DNA from: Anderseniella sp963700885 | Lineage (GTDB): Bacteria > Pseudomonadota > Alphaproteobacteria > Rhizobiales > Aestuariivirgaceae | Direction: 5' to 3' | Assembly (NCBI GenBank): GCA_963700885.1 | Contig: CAVOZJ010000012.1 | Location: 1-64,000 of the forward strand | Length of the DNA stretch: 64,000 nt | Shown here: in pieces, positions 18,934 through 28,227 of the stretch | How the letters are laid out: each line of letters starts with the position of its first letter | How positions within the stretch are numbered: position 1 is the stretch's first letter | Position numbers and translations under genes: made by a program | Notes under the pieces: generated by a model | The model's database searches: none | What the model was told of the DNA's origin: nothing | Seen by the model: only the letters and a program-made list of their open reading frames with translations

Positions 18934-19685
18934 TCGAAATCCCGCAAAGCTTCATCGTCGCGGCCGAGTGCCGGAAGGCGGCTTTTCAGAACGGTTATCG
19001 GCGTGAAATGGACGAAGAGGCAGGCTGGGCCCGGTTCGGGTCCACTACGGCACAGGGCACCATCCATTTGGCCGCTTCAGGGCCGCGAGGTCCATGGTTT
19101 GTGGCGCTGGACCACGCCGGCGTCATTGCCGAGCTGAACGCCGTACAGGCGCAGATGTCCGGTCCCGGCCTGGCGCGATACGCTTTCGAAACGCTTGGTG
19201 AACTTTATGACCTGCTGCCGCGAATCTATGAACTGGCGGCGAGCCTTCCCGATGCACCACTGCAGGAGTTCATCGGGAAAACGCATGGCCTGCCGCGAAC
19301 CACCGAGGCCGAGCGCATGGCTGTCCAGCGCGTCGGTCAGGATATCTTCCGCACGCACCTGCTGGTGTACTGGCAGGCCCGCTGCCCGCTGACCGGCATC
19401 GCCGACACGGCATTGCTGCGCGCTTCCCATATCAGGCCCTGGAAGGACTGCGAAACCGATGACGAGCGGCTCGACGTGCACAACGGCCTGCTCCTGTCTG
19501 CCCTGTGGGACGCGGCCTTCGACACCGGCCTGGTCACTTTCGGCGATGATGGCAGGCCTGTGTTCTCCCCGGCATTGAGCGATACTGCCCGTGCCGGCCT
19601 GCACTGGACTTCTGTCCTGCGGCTGACCGCTCACCACAAGCGTCAACTTGCCTGGCATCGCACCCGCATTTTCAGAAACACCTGA
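18930..19685 (+). CDS. HNH endonuclease family protein
   Basis: 251 residues, ATG overlapping the peptidase stop. The C-terminal half has the HNH_2-type block: QRVGQDIFRTHLLVYWQARC, PLTGIADTALLRASHIRPWK, then DERLDVHNGLLLSALWDAAF. His in ASHI and Asn/His in VHNGLLLS form the metal and catalytic site, as in restriction-associated HNH proteins. The N-terminal domain (residues 1-110) is not recognised. Position at the end of a helicase-methylase operon suggests the nuclease arm of a restriction-like system. Confidence 0.8.
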   Translation: MIEIPQSFIVAAECRKAAFQNGYRREMDEEAGWARFGSTTAQGTIHLAASGPRGPWFVALDHAGVIAELNAVQAQMSGPGLARYAFETLGELYDLLPRIYELAASLPDAPLQEFIGKTHGLPRTTEAERMAVQRVGQDIFRTHLLVYWQARCPLTGIADTALLRASHIRPWKDCETDDERLDVHNGLLLSALWDAAFDTGLVTFGDDGRPVFSPALSDTARAGLHWTSVLRLTAHHKRQLAWHRTRIFRNT

Positions 19686-19739
19686 CAGGAGACCGTTCTG
19701 GCCACTCAAGGCTTGCCATTATGAGCCGAGTCATCCAGA

Positions 19740-20102
19740 TTACCGGGATTTGCCATGAATTGCCGCCGCTGGCTTGCCGGCCAGTGACCCGCTGACAAGA
19801 TCGCCGAGAAACCGGCTGAACGGTACGATGTTTTGCTGGACGCTTGCCTGTTCAAGGGCGGCCATATAGCCGTCGCGGCGTTCGACGGGAATGACGGTCC
19901 ACGGGTAGCCGCCGCCAGCCAGCATGACATTCATCAGGAAGCGGCCCATGCGTCCGTTACCGTCCATGTAAGGGTGGATATAAACGAATACGAAATGGCC
20001 AAGCACGACGCGAACGGCAGGGTCTTTTTCCTGCTCCAGCAGTTCGAAAAGGACCGGCATGGCAAATATATTCCGGTCCTGGCTTAAATTGCCGCATACC
20101 AT
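19740..20102 (-). pseudogene. Fic family protein, C-terminal remnant
   Basis: 120 residues that contain the intact Fic motif HPYMDGNGRMGRFLMN and the following GGYPWTVIPVERRDGYMAAL, but lack the N-terminal half; upstream frame is closed by a stop about 60 bp before ATG 20102. The catalytic His and phosphate-binding loop are present, so AMP-transfer chemistry is conceivable, but the fold is probably incomplete. It belongs to a different Fic subfamily from the remnant at 10142. It lies on the opposite strand between HNH and HipB genes. Confidence 0.75.
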
Positions 20103-20211
20103 GCTTTGTCTCTCTCTTTATAAGATGGCAAAATTGGCAGATTATTCAGTTTTTAGGCTTTTAGAAGTCAAAAATGGCATTTAATAGTTAAAAAATGTGA
20201 TTGAAATAAGT

Positions 20212-20225
20212 TGCCAAATATGGCA
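20212..20225. promoter_or_regulatory. TGCCA-N4-TGGCA inverted repeat, candidate HipB operator
   Basis: TGCCA (20212-20216) and TGGCA (20221-20225) flank AATA, 45 bp upstream of the hipB-like start. Three more TGGCA half-sites lie at 20126, 20135 and 20175 in the same AT-rich 170-bp gap. Antitoxins of this class repress from such repeats; binding here is inferred from position. Confidence 0.45.
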
Positions 20226-20269
20226 TATTAAAGGGAGAAAACAGTCCAACATGACTTAAGTGGCGTATT

Positions 20270-20620
20270 ATGAGATTTTTTGAAGATAACTCCGACAAGG
20301 CAATACTCAAGGAACTTGGCAAGCGCATTGCCCGGTACCGGCTGAACCGTAATCTCACTCAAAGCGCGCTGGCCGGCGAAGCGGGCATATCAGAGCGCAC
20401 AATGATCAGGCTTGAGCAGGGACAGTCATCCCAGCTTCTCAATTTTATCCGCGTGCTGCGCGTGCTGGATATGCTGAAGAATCTGGAGGCGCTCGTTCCC
20501 GAGCCGCCGGTCAGTCCGATTCAGCAAGTAAAAATGCAAGGCAAGCAACGGCAGCGCGCAACTTCACCATCCGGCAGGCCGGAATCCAGGGAGCCGTGGT
20601 CCTGGGGAGATGGTGAATGA
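20270..20620 (+). CDS. hipB: HipB-like XRE-family antitoxin/repressor
   Basis: 116 residues. The helix-turn-helix spans about residues 18-60: GKRIARYRLNRNLTQSALAG then EAGISERTMIRLEQGQSS. The C-terminus is basic and Pro/Ser-rich, with no known domain. It overlaps the kinase gene by 4 nt (ATGA at 20617). It would bind HipA and repress the promoter that contains TGGCA boxes. The symbol is by homology and context only. Confidence 0.8.
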   Translation: MRFFEDNSDKAILKELGKRIARYRLNRNLTQSALAGEAGISERTMIRLEQGQSSQLLNFIRVLRVLDMLKNLEALVPEPPVSPIQQVKMQGKQRQRATSPSGRPESREPWSWGDGE

Positions 20621-21921
20621 CAACAGCGACCGTAAAACTATGGGGAAGGACGATCGGTGCCGTCAGCTGGGACGAGGCCGCCGGTTACGCCAACTTCGAA
20701 TATGCCCCCGAATTTGTAGACAGCGGAATCGAGGTCTCGCCAGTCACGATGAAGCTTTCGCACCGCATCTACGCCTTTCCCGCTTTGCCGAAAGAAACAT
20801 TTCACGGGCTTCCCGGACTGCTCGCCGATTCATTGCCGGACGATTTCGGCAACGCCCTGATCAACGGATGGCTTGCCAGAGAAGGCCGTTCTGCCGGAAG
20901 TTTCAATCCGGTCGAGCGTCTTTGCTATACGGGTAATCGCGGCATGGGCGCGCTGGAATACATACCGTCCCGGGGCCCATCCGGTTCGCGTTCGGAAACT
21001 GTTGATGTCAATGCACTGGTAGAACTCGCCAGCGAGATACTCACAAGGCGGAACCGGCTCGAAGGCTCGTTCGCTCCCGCTGGTCGCGAAACATCCTTGC
21101 AGGACATTCTGCGCGTTGGAACGTCGGCAGGCGGCGCGCGCGCAAAGGCGATTATCGCGTGGAACCGGCAAACCAATGAAGTACGCTCCGGGCAGGTCAA
21201 GGCCGGTACCGGCTTCACCTACTGGCTCCTGAAATTTGATGGCGTCTCGGGTAACAGGGACAAGGAACTGGAAGACCCGGCAGGCTATGGCCTTATCGAG
21301 TACGCGTACTACCAAATGGCCTTGGAAGCAGGCATCGAAATGAAAAAATGCAGGCTTCTGAAAGAGAACGGTCGGTCACATTTCATGACGCAGCGCTTTG
21401 ATCGAACAGATCGCGGCGGAAAGATACATATGCAGTCGTTCTGCGCGATGGAGCATTTCGATTTCAAGAAGGCGGGTGCTCATTCCTATGAACAGGCGCT
21501 ACGGACCATCCGCAAGCTTGAGATGCCCATGGAAAGCGTCGAGGAACAGTTTCGCCGCATGGCGTTCAACATAATCGGGCGTAATCAGGACGACCATGTA
21601 AAGAATATCGCCTTCCTTATGGATCGATCCGGAAGCTGGTCGTTGTCGCCCGCCTTCGATATGACCTACAGCCATAATCCTGACGGTGCCTGGACGAGCT
21701 CGCATCAGATGTCGATGAACGGCAAGCGCGACGATTTTGAAATGGAAGACTTCAAGGCCTGCGCCAGGAACTCTTCAATGAAAAGGGGCCGCGCGGAAGA
21801 TATTGTAGAGCAGGTGCGCGACGCCGTTCTGAAGTGGAAGGACTTTGCAGTAAAGGCCGGTGTGCCGGACGGTATCGCCAATGCTATCGCCAAAGCGCAA
21901 AGGACTGATATCCTGGGTTGA
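20617..21921 (+). CDS. hipA: HipA-family serine/threonine kinase toxin
   Basis: 434 residues. The N-terminal subdomain (MTTATVKLWGRTIGAVSWDE) and FHGLPGLLADSLPDDFGN are HipA hallmarks. The Gly-rich loop is GTSAGGARAKA, then YWLLKFD, FMTQRFDR, the catalytic loop RNQDDHVKNIAF near residue 325, and the metal motif LSPAFDMTY. HipA kinases phosphorylate glutamyl-tRNA synthetase and cause growth arrest. All key residues appear intact. This is the right-hand module of the accessory island and ends 130 bp before a convergent metabolic operon. Confidence 0.9.
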   Translation: MTTATVKLWGRTIGAVSWDEAAGYANFEYAPEFVDSGIEVSPVTMKLSHRIYAFPALPKETFHGLPGLLADSLPDDFGNALINGWLAREGRSAGSFNPVERLCYTGNRGMGALEYIPSRGPSGSRSETVDVNALVELASEILTRRNRLEGSFAPAGRETSLQDILRVGTSAGGARAKAIIAWNRQTNEVRSGQVKAGTGFTYWLLKFDGVSGNRDKELEDPAGYGLIEYAYYQMALEAGIEMKKCRLLKENGRSHFMTQRFDRTDRGGKIHMQSFCAMEHFDFKKAGAHSYEQALRTIRKLEMPMESVEEQFRRMAFNIIGRNQDDHVKNIAFLMDRSGSWSLSPAFDMTYSHNPDGAWTSSHQMSMNGKRDDFEMEDFKACARNSSMKRGRAEDIVEQVRDAVLKWKDFAVKAGVPDGIANAIAKAQRTDILG

Positions 21922-22052
21922 TAACACCGGAGAGATGGACTTCGCGTCTGTTTCACAAATTTGAATGAATTTCTGGTCTAGGAACCGCTTATCAGTGTTG
22001 GAAGTATCGCCATTTTTATTTTGCCGGCAATCAATTGGGAATTGCCCGCGCC

Positions 22053-23597
22053 TCAACCGCCAAAAAGCTCCTGCAGCCTGATGCGCTGGATCTTGCCGGA
22101 CGGACCCTTCGGCAGTTCATCCATGAAGTGAATCCGGTCCGGTGACTTGAAGGCGCCGATTTTCGCGTTGCACAGGGCGATCAGGTCCTGTTCGCAAATG
22201 TTTGACCCGGCACTCAGCGCAACGCCTGCCTCGATGCGCTGGCCATAGCGTTCGCAGGTACACGCAAATGCCGCCGCCTCGATGACGTCCGGGTGGGCGT
22301 ACAACGCTTCATCCACCTCGCGCGGGGCGATGTTTTCGCCGCCCTTGATGATCAGTTCCTTCAGCCTGCCGGTGATGAACACGTAACCGTCTTCATCCAT
22401 GCGCCCCAGGTCACCGGTGCGCAGCCATCCGTCCGGCATCAGCGCTTCAGCGGTGGCTTGCGGATTGTCGAGATAGCCCCGCATCACGTTGGGCCCGCGC
22501 ACCAGTAGCTCGCCTTCCACGCCGGCTGGCACTTCACGCTGGGCGTCATCGCCGATCATCACCTCGTTGCCAACCGGCAGGCCGGGAGAGCCGATCCTGC
22601 GCTCGCCGGGAGGCAGCGGGTTTGACAGGATCTGGGCTGCGGTTTCGGTTAGCCCCATGGTCTCTATGACCGGCAGGTTGAACCTTGTCTCGAACGCCTC
22701 GTGCACATCGGGCGAGAGCGGCGCCGACGCACATCGCCCGAACCTGAGACCGGGAATGTTTCTCGGACCGGACGTCGTGTTTTCCACGTCATGCAGCAGA
22801 TAGGAGATCTGCGTCGGCACCACGGAAAACCAGGTGCAGCCATGCTCGCGGATCGTGGGCCAGAACGAGGATACCGAGAATTTCGGCGGCACCACCACGC
22901 TGCCGCCGGACACCAGCGGGCCGAGGATGGTAACGCACAGGCCGTTGATGTGATAGAGCGGCAGGACACACAGGGCGCGGTCGGCGGAAGTGAGCCGGTG
23001 CGCCAGGACGGCGTTTGAACCGCCGGCCAGCAGGCTCGACTGGCGCAACACCACGCCCTTTGGCCGGCCTGTCGTTCCGGACGTATACATCAGCAGTCCG
23101 TCATCATCAGGGGCAGGCGGCGTCAGTTCATATGGGACGCCGGAAGGGCCTGGAAAACTGCCCTCAACCACAACTATCTGCGGCGGGTGGTCATGGGTTT
23201 TCAGGGCTTCGGCAATCAGCGGCAGCGCAGGTTGCCCGGCCAGTACCAGCCGGCTGCGCGAATGCGACAGCACATGGGAAATGGTGTCATTGCCAGCCAC
23301 CAGGTTGATGGCGGTGGCCAGATAACCGCCATACATGATGCCAAGAATGCAGATCGCCGATGCAGGACCATTGCCCAGCGCATAGGCAACCGCCTCTCCG
23401 GGTTTGACCCCGTGGGCGTTTATCCGGGCCGCAACCGACCGGCAGTGATCGCGCAATTCCCGGAAGCTTGCAGACCGGCCTGATGCCGGATCCACCAGAA
23501 ACGCCGCATCCGGGGTAACCCTGGCCCGCAGGTCGATCAGGTCTCGAACCGAAAGGTCGTCCATCTGCCCGGCGTCAAAGGCGGCCTGATGGCTCAT
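22053..23597 (-). CDS. AMP-forming acyl-CoA synthetase, candidate sulfoacetate-CoA ligase
   Basis: 514 residues. The adenylate-forming motif YTSGTTGRPKG is at 171-181, followed by MGLTETAA, GWLRTGDLGRMDEDGYVFI, GRLKELIIKGGENIAPREVD and PKGPSGKIQR with the catalytic Lys. Start ATG overlaps the dehydrogenase stop by 4 nt. In the sulfoacetate pathway a SauT-type ligase makes sulfoacetyl-CoA, which a SauS-type dehydrogenase reduces. The coupling to such a dehydrogenase here points to that role. The carboxylate substrate is inferred, not read from residues. Confidence 0.78.
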   Translation of the reverse strand: MSHQAAFDAGQMDDLSVRDLIDLRARVTPDAAFLVDPASGRSASFRELRDHCRSVAARINAHGVKPGEAVAYALGNGPASAICILGIMYGGYLATAINLVAGNDTISHVLSHSRSRLVLAGQPALPLIAEALKTHDHPPQIVVVEGSFPGPSGVPYELTPPAPDDDGLLMYTSGTTGRPKGVVLRQSSLLAGGSNAVLAHRLTSADRALCVLPLYHINGLCVTILGPLVSGGSVVVPPKFSVSSFWPTIREHGCTWFSVVPTQISYLLHDVENTTSGPRNIPGLRFGRCASAPLSPDVHEAFETRFNLPVIETMGLTETAAQILSNPLPPGERRIGSPGLPVGNEVMIGDDAQREVPAGVEGELLVRGPNVMRGYLDNPQATAEALMPDGWLRTGDLGRMDEDGYVFITGRLKELIIKGGENIAPREVDEALYAHPDVIEAAAFACTCERYGQRIEAGVALSAGSNICEQDLIALCNAKIGAFKSPDRIHFMDELPKGPSGKIQRIRLQELFGG

Positions 23598-25027
23598 TTG
23601 CCGGCCTGCTGCCAGTACTGTGAAAAAATCTCCTCAACTGGCGGTTCGTTCACCGGAATGGTGCGTATCACCCTGGTGGTGTTCATGAAATGCCGGTAGT
23701 TGAGGTTGTCATCAATTGAATTGCCGCCCCAGCTGCCGCAGCCCATCGACAGGGAAAACGGCATGCCATTGTCAAACGAGCCGCCGGTGGCGAAACAATG
23801 CGCCTGGTTTACGATCACCCGGCATGCGGGCATCTCCATCCCCAGCGCGACGGCACGCGCATCGTCTGCCGTATGCAGGCCGATCGAGTGGCCGGCGCCC
23901 TGGTGGGCCAGGATTCCTGCACTGAGGTTTTTCGCCTCGTCAAAATCGCGGGCACGATAAACCGCCAGAACCAGCGAAAGCTTCTCCCCGGATTCCGGAT
24001 AGTCTGGTCCGATGCCTTCTGCCGGAACCATCAGGAAACGCGCATTGGCTGCATCCGTTACCTCCACTCCGGCTGCCTCGATAACCCGGTCAATGTCACG
24101 TGCAATCATGTGCCGGTTCAGCCTGCCGTTCTGGAACAGGGCTGCCTTCAGCCTGTCTGCTGCTGCACCCCGCAGCATGCGGCCGCCGGCAGCTTCGAGT
24201 TCCGCCATAAACCTGTCAAAAATTTCGTCGACCACGACCAGCACATTTTCCGATGAACACGACGTGGCGTTGTCGAAGGACTTCGAGGCGGCAATCTTTT
24301 GTGCCGCCTGCGCCAGGTCAGCGGTTTCATCCACGATCACCGTCACATTGCCTGCGCCTACACCGATGGCCGGCGTGCCGGATGAATAGGCGCGGCGCAC
24401 ATTGTCCTGGCTGCCGGTGACGACCAGCAGGTCAGCGGTTTCCATCAGGCGCTGGGTTTTCGCCTTGGAAGACGGCGCCGGCACCATCTGCACCAGGTCA
24501 TGATCAATTCCGGTCCTGGCAAACTCGGCGTGGATATAGCCAACCAGCTTTCCGCATACCTCGGCGCCCGCGGGCGACGGCGACAGGATAATGGCATTGC
24601 CGCATTTGAGCGCGTTGATGACATTGTTGACAGGTGTTGCCACCGGGTTGGTGGACGGAACAACGGCCCCGATAACGCCGATCGGGCGGGCGATCCCGGT
24701 TATGCCGCGGGCCGGATCATCCCACACGATGCCCTGGGTTCTTGCGCCCCTGATGTCGCGCAGCAGGCCAAGCGTCTTGCGGTGGTTCTTGGTAACCTTG
24801 TCCGCCACATTGCCAAGGCCAGTCGTTGCAACGGCCATGGTGGCAAGTTCAGCGTTGCGGTCCGGCTGCATCAGCGCCCAGGCCGCGGCCAAGGCCGCGG
24901 TGTCGTAGCGTGCCTGGTCAGCGCCGGCCTCATAGTTGCGCTGGGCAATACGGGCCTGTTCGACAATCGCGTCAATGACGGCCTCTTCATCCGTTGGCTG
25001 TGCTGGGTAAGCGGCAGGGCTTGACAT
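23594..25027 (-). CDS. Acylating aldehyde dehydrogenase, sulfoacetaldehyde dehydrogenase (SauS)-like
   Basis: 477 residues. CoA-acylating ALDH features: catalytic Cys257 in SFDNATSCSSEN, NAD region GVIGAVVPSTNPVATPVNN and GVGAGNVTVIVDE, plus the C-terminal FATGGSFDNGMPFSLSMG block shared with sulfoacetaldehyde dehydrogenases. It interconverts an acyl-CoA and its aldehyde with NAD(P). It is the first enzyme gene after tctC in the operon and overlaps the ligase gene. Acetaldehyde or succinic semialdehyde could be alternative substrates. No sulfoacetaldehyde acetyltransferase gene is in the window. Confidence 0.78.
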   Translation of the reverse strand: MSSPAAYPAQPTDEEAVIDAIVEQARIAQRNYEAGADQARYDTAALAAAWALMQPDRNAELATMAVATTGLGNVADKVTKNHRKTLGLLRDIRGARTQGIVWDDPARGITGIARPIGVIGAVVPSTNPVATPVNNVINALKCGNAIILSPSPAGAEVCGKLVGYIHAEFARTGIDHDLVQMVPAPSSKAKTQRLMETADLLVVTGSQDNVRRAYSSGTPAIGVGAGNVTVIVDETADLAQAAQKIAASKSFDNATSCSSENVLVVVDEIFDRFMAELEAAGGRMLRGAAADRLKAALFQNGRLNRHMIARDIDRVIEAAGVEVTDAANARFLMVPAEGIGPDYPESGEKLSLVLAVYRARDFDEAKNLSAGILAHQGAGHSIGLHTADDARAVALGMEMPACRVIVNQAHCFATGGSFDNGMPFSLSMGCGSWGGNSIDDNLNYRHFMNTTRVIRTIPVNEPPVEEIFSQYWQQAGK

Positions 25028-25066
25028 GGTGCGCGCGGGTCCGGTTGCGGTTGGTTTGAGGTTTCC

Positions 25067-25099
25067 TGAAGGCGCAGCGGACGTCCCGCTGCGCCTTCA
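25067..25099 (-). terminator. Strong stem-loop between tctC and the dehydrogenase gene
   Basis: TGAAGGCGCAGCGG (25067-25080) pairs perfectly with CCGCTGCGCCTTCA (25086-25099) around a 5-base loop. It begins 20 bp after the tctC stop and has no following T run, so it is better read as an mRNA-end stabiliser or attenuator than a full terminator. Confidence 0.65.
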
Positions 25100-25119
25100 A
25101 TGCTTGTGGTTGCCGATGC

Positions 25120-26088
25120 CTACAGGCCTTTCAGCAGTTCCTTGAGAACCACTTCGCGGTCTGCCCACATCTTCTGCACTTCCTCCCGGTTCATGATCTT
25201 CATGGGCGAACCACCGGCCTTCATGCGCTTGGCTACCTGGTCATTGGCAAACATCAGGGGCACCTGCACGGCCAGCTTGTCGATGACCTCCTGCGGCGTT
25301 CCTTTTGGCACCATCAGACCACGGAAATTTACCGATGAGTTGTCTACGTCGAGGCCGGTTTCCCGGAGTGTCGGCACGTCCGCGATGAACTCGTTGCGCT
25401 CCACATCGGCAACTGCGAGTATCCTGACGTTTCCGGCCTCACGGGCGCGGAATGCATCCGACAGGTTGTTGACGCCCGCGAGAACTTCGCCGCCGATGAC
25501 GGCCTTCATGGCAGCAGCGCCGCCGCCCTTGGTCGGCACATATGCAAGCTTGCATTCACATGCCTTCTCGATTTGCAGTGCTGCAATGTGATGACCGACA
25601 TACAGTCCGGCGCCGGACGTCGTGGTCTTGCCCGGGTTGGCCTTCGCATAGTCAATCAGGTCCTGCATGGTATTGAACTCGCTGTCCTTGCCGACAACAA
25701 CAACCGCAGGGTCCGATCCCCAGTTGGCAATCGGCTCAAACGAGTCTGCCGAATACTTGACGCCACCCTCGATCGACTGTGCGATGAAATGCGGAATGTT
25801 GTACGCCGACATCATGTAACCGTCTGCAACGGCCTCGGTCGCAAACCAGTTCCAGCCCTTGCGTCCGCCGGCACCGGGCTTGTTCAGGATATAGATCGGC
25901 TGGCCGAGAACGTCCTCGTCGCCGGCCACCATGGTGACGATGCGCGCCTGAAAGTCGGTCGCGCCACCTGCACCGTAGGAAACCATCACGCCGATGGGCC
26001 GGTCCGGATACTCAGCGGCAAATGTCCCGGTTGCCGCGATTGCCAGTGCGGCGGCTGCCAGAACGGCAGTTTTGAGTAGTCTTTTCAT
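25120..26088 (-). CDS. TctC-family periplasmic solute-binding protein of a tripartite tricarboxylate transporter
   Basis: 322 residues with a Sec signal peptide (MKRLLKTAVLAAAALAIAAT, cleavage after GTFA). The Bug/TctC pattern follows: YPDRPIGVMVSYGAGGATD, GGRKGWNW, NPGKTTTSGAGLYVGHH and VPTKGGGAAAMKAVIGG. It would capture an organic anion in the periplasm and hand it to the TctAB membrane pair encoded upstream. The neighbouring enzymes suggest sulfoacetate or a related carboxylate. Distal gene of the transporter, followed by a stem-loop. Confidence 0.88.
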   Translation of the reverse strand: MKRLLKTAVLAAAALAIAATGTFAAEYPDRPIGVMVSYGAGGATDFQARIVTMVAGDEDVLGQPIYILNKPGAGGRKGWNWFATEAVADGYMMSAYNIPHFIAQSIEGGVKYSADSFEPIANWGSDPAVVVVGKDSEFNTMQDLIDYAKANPGKTTTSGAGLYVGHHIAALQIEKACECKLAYVPTKGGGAAAMKAVIGGEVLAGVNNLSDAFRAREAGNVRILAVADVERNEFIADVPTLRETGLDVDNSSVNFRGLMVPKGTPQEVIDKLAVQVPLMFANDQVAKRMKAGGSPMKIMNREEVQKMWADREVVLKELLKGL

Positions 26089-26157
26089 AGTGTCTTCCTC
26101 CCAGAAGCTGGTTTGGTTGGTTCAGTCAATCGTCAGTTCCTTTGCTGTTACCCCGTA

Positions 26158-26619
26158 TCAAAAGAAAATCCCTTCCGGTGTGTGGACCTGCAGGACCACG
26201 CCGAAAAGGGCATAGATGACGGCCATGAATGCAGCCGTCACAACTATCCGCTTGATCCAGTCTTTCAGGCTGGACCAGGAAGCGGGATCGTAGAAACTGT
26301 AAATGGCAAAAAACGCCAGCGTGGATCCCACATAAAACCCCAGGTGTTTGGCGCCGAAGAATACAAACAGCACCATGACCGCCAGGCCGGGCGCCAGATT
26401 CTTCAAGGCGGCAACAGGAATGCCGCGGCCAACTTTCGACATGCCGGTAACGGCACGGATCAGATTCCACATGGCCAGCGTGATGAACACCACCGAGACG
26501 ACACGCGGGAACAGGAAGGCTGCAGCAGGCTGTTGCGTAAAACTCAGCCACGTAACCACGGATGCAAGCAGGAAAATTGCCGAGCCGGGCAGAATGTGCT
26601 GCAGGCGATGCGATGTCAT
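26158..26619 (-). CDS. TctB-family small membrane subunit
   Basis: 153 residues with about four transmembrane helices (IFLLASVVTWLSF, FLFPRVVSVVFITLAMWNLI, LAVMVLFVFFGAKHLGFYV, IVVTAAFMAVIYALFGVVL). Size and helix pattern fit TctB, the small subunit that pairs with TctA. It overlaps the tctA stop by 4 nt and precedes tctC by 69 bp, giving the usual A-B-C order on this strand. Confidence 0.85.
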   Translation of the reverse strand: MTSHRLQHILPGSAIFLLASVVTWLSFTQQPAAAFLFPRVVSVVFITLAMWNLIRAVTGMSKVGRGIPVAALKNLAPGLAVMVLFVFFGAKHLGFYVGSTLAFFAIYSFYDPASWSSLKDWIKRIVVTAAFMAVIYALFGVVLQVHTPEGIFF

Positions 26620-28139
26620 CTCGCGTCCTCCGTTAAAGGTTCTGCCGCAGTCGTGGAATTGCTTGCCAGCATGTTGTGCCAGAATGAATAGGCAATCGAC
26701 AATACCACCAGCGCAATCAGGATGATGTTCAGTGTGCCGGTGAAGAAGTACACCCAGGGACCATCCTGTGCCGCTGCCAGCGTCATGCCCTGGGTGAAAT
26801 TGTCACCGGCAATCGGGCCCAGGATCAGCCCCAGCACCAGGGGGGCCGCGGAGAAACCGAATTTCTCCAGGATGAACATCCCGACGCCCAGCGCCAGCAT
26901 GATGTGCACATCACCAACCGACTGGCCCACCGAGTAGGACCCGAACACCGCCAGCACCAGCACACCTGCCGCCATGATCGGAGCAGGCGCGCGGGCGATC
27001 CTGGCCGCCCATCCGGCAAGCATGATGCCGAAGATCACCATCAGGAACTGGCCGATCAGCATGGAATTTATGAATGTCCACACCACTTCCGGATGCTTTT
27101 CAAATATGGCGGAGCCGGGAAAGATTTCCTTGATCAGCAATCCGCCAAGAAGCACAGCCGCTGTCGGACTGCCGGGAATTGACAGGGTCAGCAGAGGCAC
27201 AAGAGACGGGCCCACCATGGCGTTGTTGGCGGCTTCTGCAGCCACCACGCCTTCCGGGTGCCCGGTGCCGAATTTCTCCCGCTGCGGCGACATCTTGCGC
27301 GACTGGTCATAGGCGACAAGCCCGGCAATCTGTCCGCCAACACCTGGAATGAGCCCGATGATGGAACCGACAACCGTGCCAATGGAAAGGGCTCGGACGT
27401 ACCTGGTGAGTTCGCGGATGGATGCGCCAATTTTCTGTTTGGGCACTTCAAGCGTTTCGATCAGCGAGTCCACGCGGCCCTTGGCCATCATGTCCAGTAC
27501 CTGCGGGATGGCGAACAGACCTATCAGGGCGGGAATGATGCCAATGCCGCCGTCCAGTGCGTCGGCGAAGATAAACCGCTCGGTGCCCTGAATTTCATCA
27601 TAACCGATGGTCGACAGCCAGAGCCCGATACAGCCCGACAGCAGGCCCTTCACGAATGACCTGGAGTCAAGCGACCCGATCACCGTGACGCCGAGGATGG
27701 CGATCCAGAAAACATGCGGGGTCTGAATTTTCAACACCCATTGCGCCAGCACCGGGGTCAGGAAGATCAGCAGCAGAATGCCGATGACGCCGCCGACGCC
27801 GGACGACAGGAACGACAGGTGCAGTGCCCTGGCGCCTTCGCCGCGTTTGGCCATTTCATAGCCGTCAAGGGCCGTGGCAATGTTGGCCGGCGCGCCCGGT
27901 ATCTTGAGCAGGATTGCACTCACCGCACCACCGGCAACTGTCGATGTATAGGTCGCACCCAGCAGAACAAGGCCATGCGTGGCCGACATATGGAACGTGA
28001 ACGGAATCAGCAGGGCCACGGCCATTGTCGGCGATAATCCGGGCGTCGCGCCCAGGATCAGGCCGCCGATCGTGCCAGCCAGCAGCAGAATGAACGCCCA
28101 AGGTTCAAACACGCCGCCAAAGTAGCCGAGGAACTCCAT
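26616..28139 (-). CDS. TctA-family large membrane subunit of a tripartite tricarboxylate transporter
   Basis: 507 residues from ATG 28139 (MEFLGYFGGVFEPWAF); an upstream in-frame ATG at 28232 would place 31 polar residues before the first helix and is unlikely. Family motifs: LILGATPGLSPTMAVALLIP and IGLIPGVGGQIAGLVAYDQS, the two Gly/Pro-rich substrate loops, plus SIPGSPTAAVLLGG and about a dozen helices. It is the first gene of the operon, divergent from a LacI regulator 122 bp away. It would import the substrate using a cation gradient. Confidence 0.88.
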   Translation of the reverse strand: MEFLGYFGGVFEPWAFILLLAGTIGGLILGATPGLSPTMAVALLIPFTFHMSATHGLVLLGATYTSTVAGGAVSAILLKIPGAPANIATALDGYEMAKRGEGARALHLSFLSSGVGGVIGILLLIFLTPVLAQWVLKIQTPHVFWIAILGVTVIGSLDSRSFVKGLLSGCIGLWLSTIGYDEIQGTERFIFADALDGGIGIIPALIGLFAIPQVLDMMAKGRVDSLIETLEVPKQKIGASIRELTRYVRALSIGTVVGSIIGLIPGVGGQIAGLVAYDQSRKMSPQREKFGTGHPEGVVAAEAANNAMVGPSLVPLLTLSIPGSPTAAVLLGGLLIKEIFPGSAIFEKHPEVVWTFINSMLIGQFLMVIFGIMLAGWAARIARAPAPIMAAGVLVLAVFGSYSVGQSVGDVHIMLALGVGMFILEKFGFSAAPLVLGLILGPIAGDNFTQGMTLAAAQDGPWVYFFTGTLNIILIALVVLSIAYSFWHNMLASNSTTAAEPLTEDAR

Positions 28140-28227
28140 TTGCCCTGTTGCTCCGTTTTTGCGAAATCGGTTGCCGGTTGCGTCCGGCTTTTCGCGGTTC
28201 CAAAACGCTATCTGATGAAAACAAAAA

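Noticed and set aside
8986..22052. A right-hand attachment copy of the tRNA-Asn end
   Set aside because: I did not find a repeat of the tRNA 3' end within the island, and no integrase gene is present.
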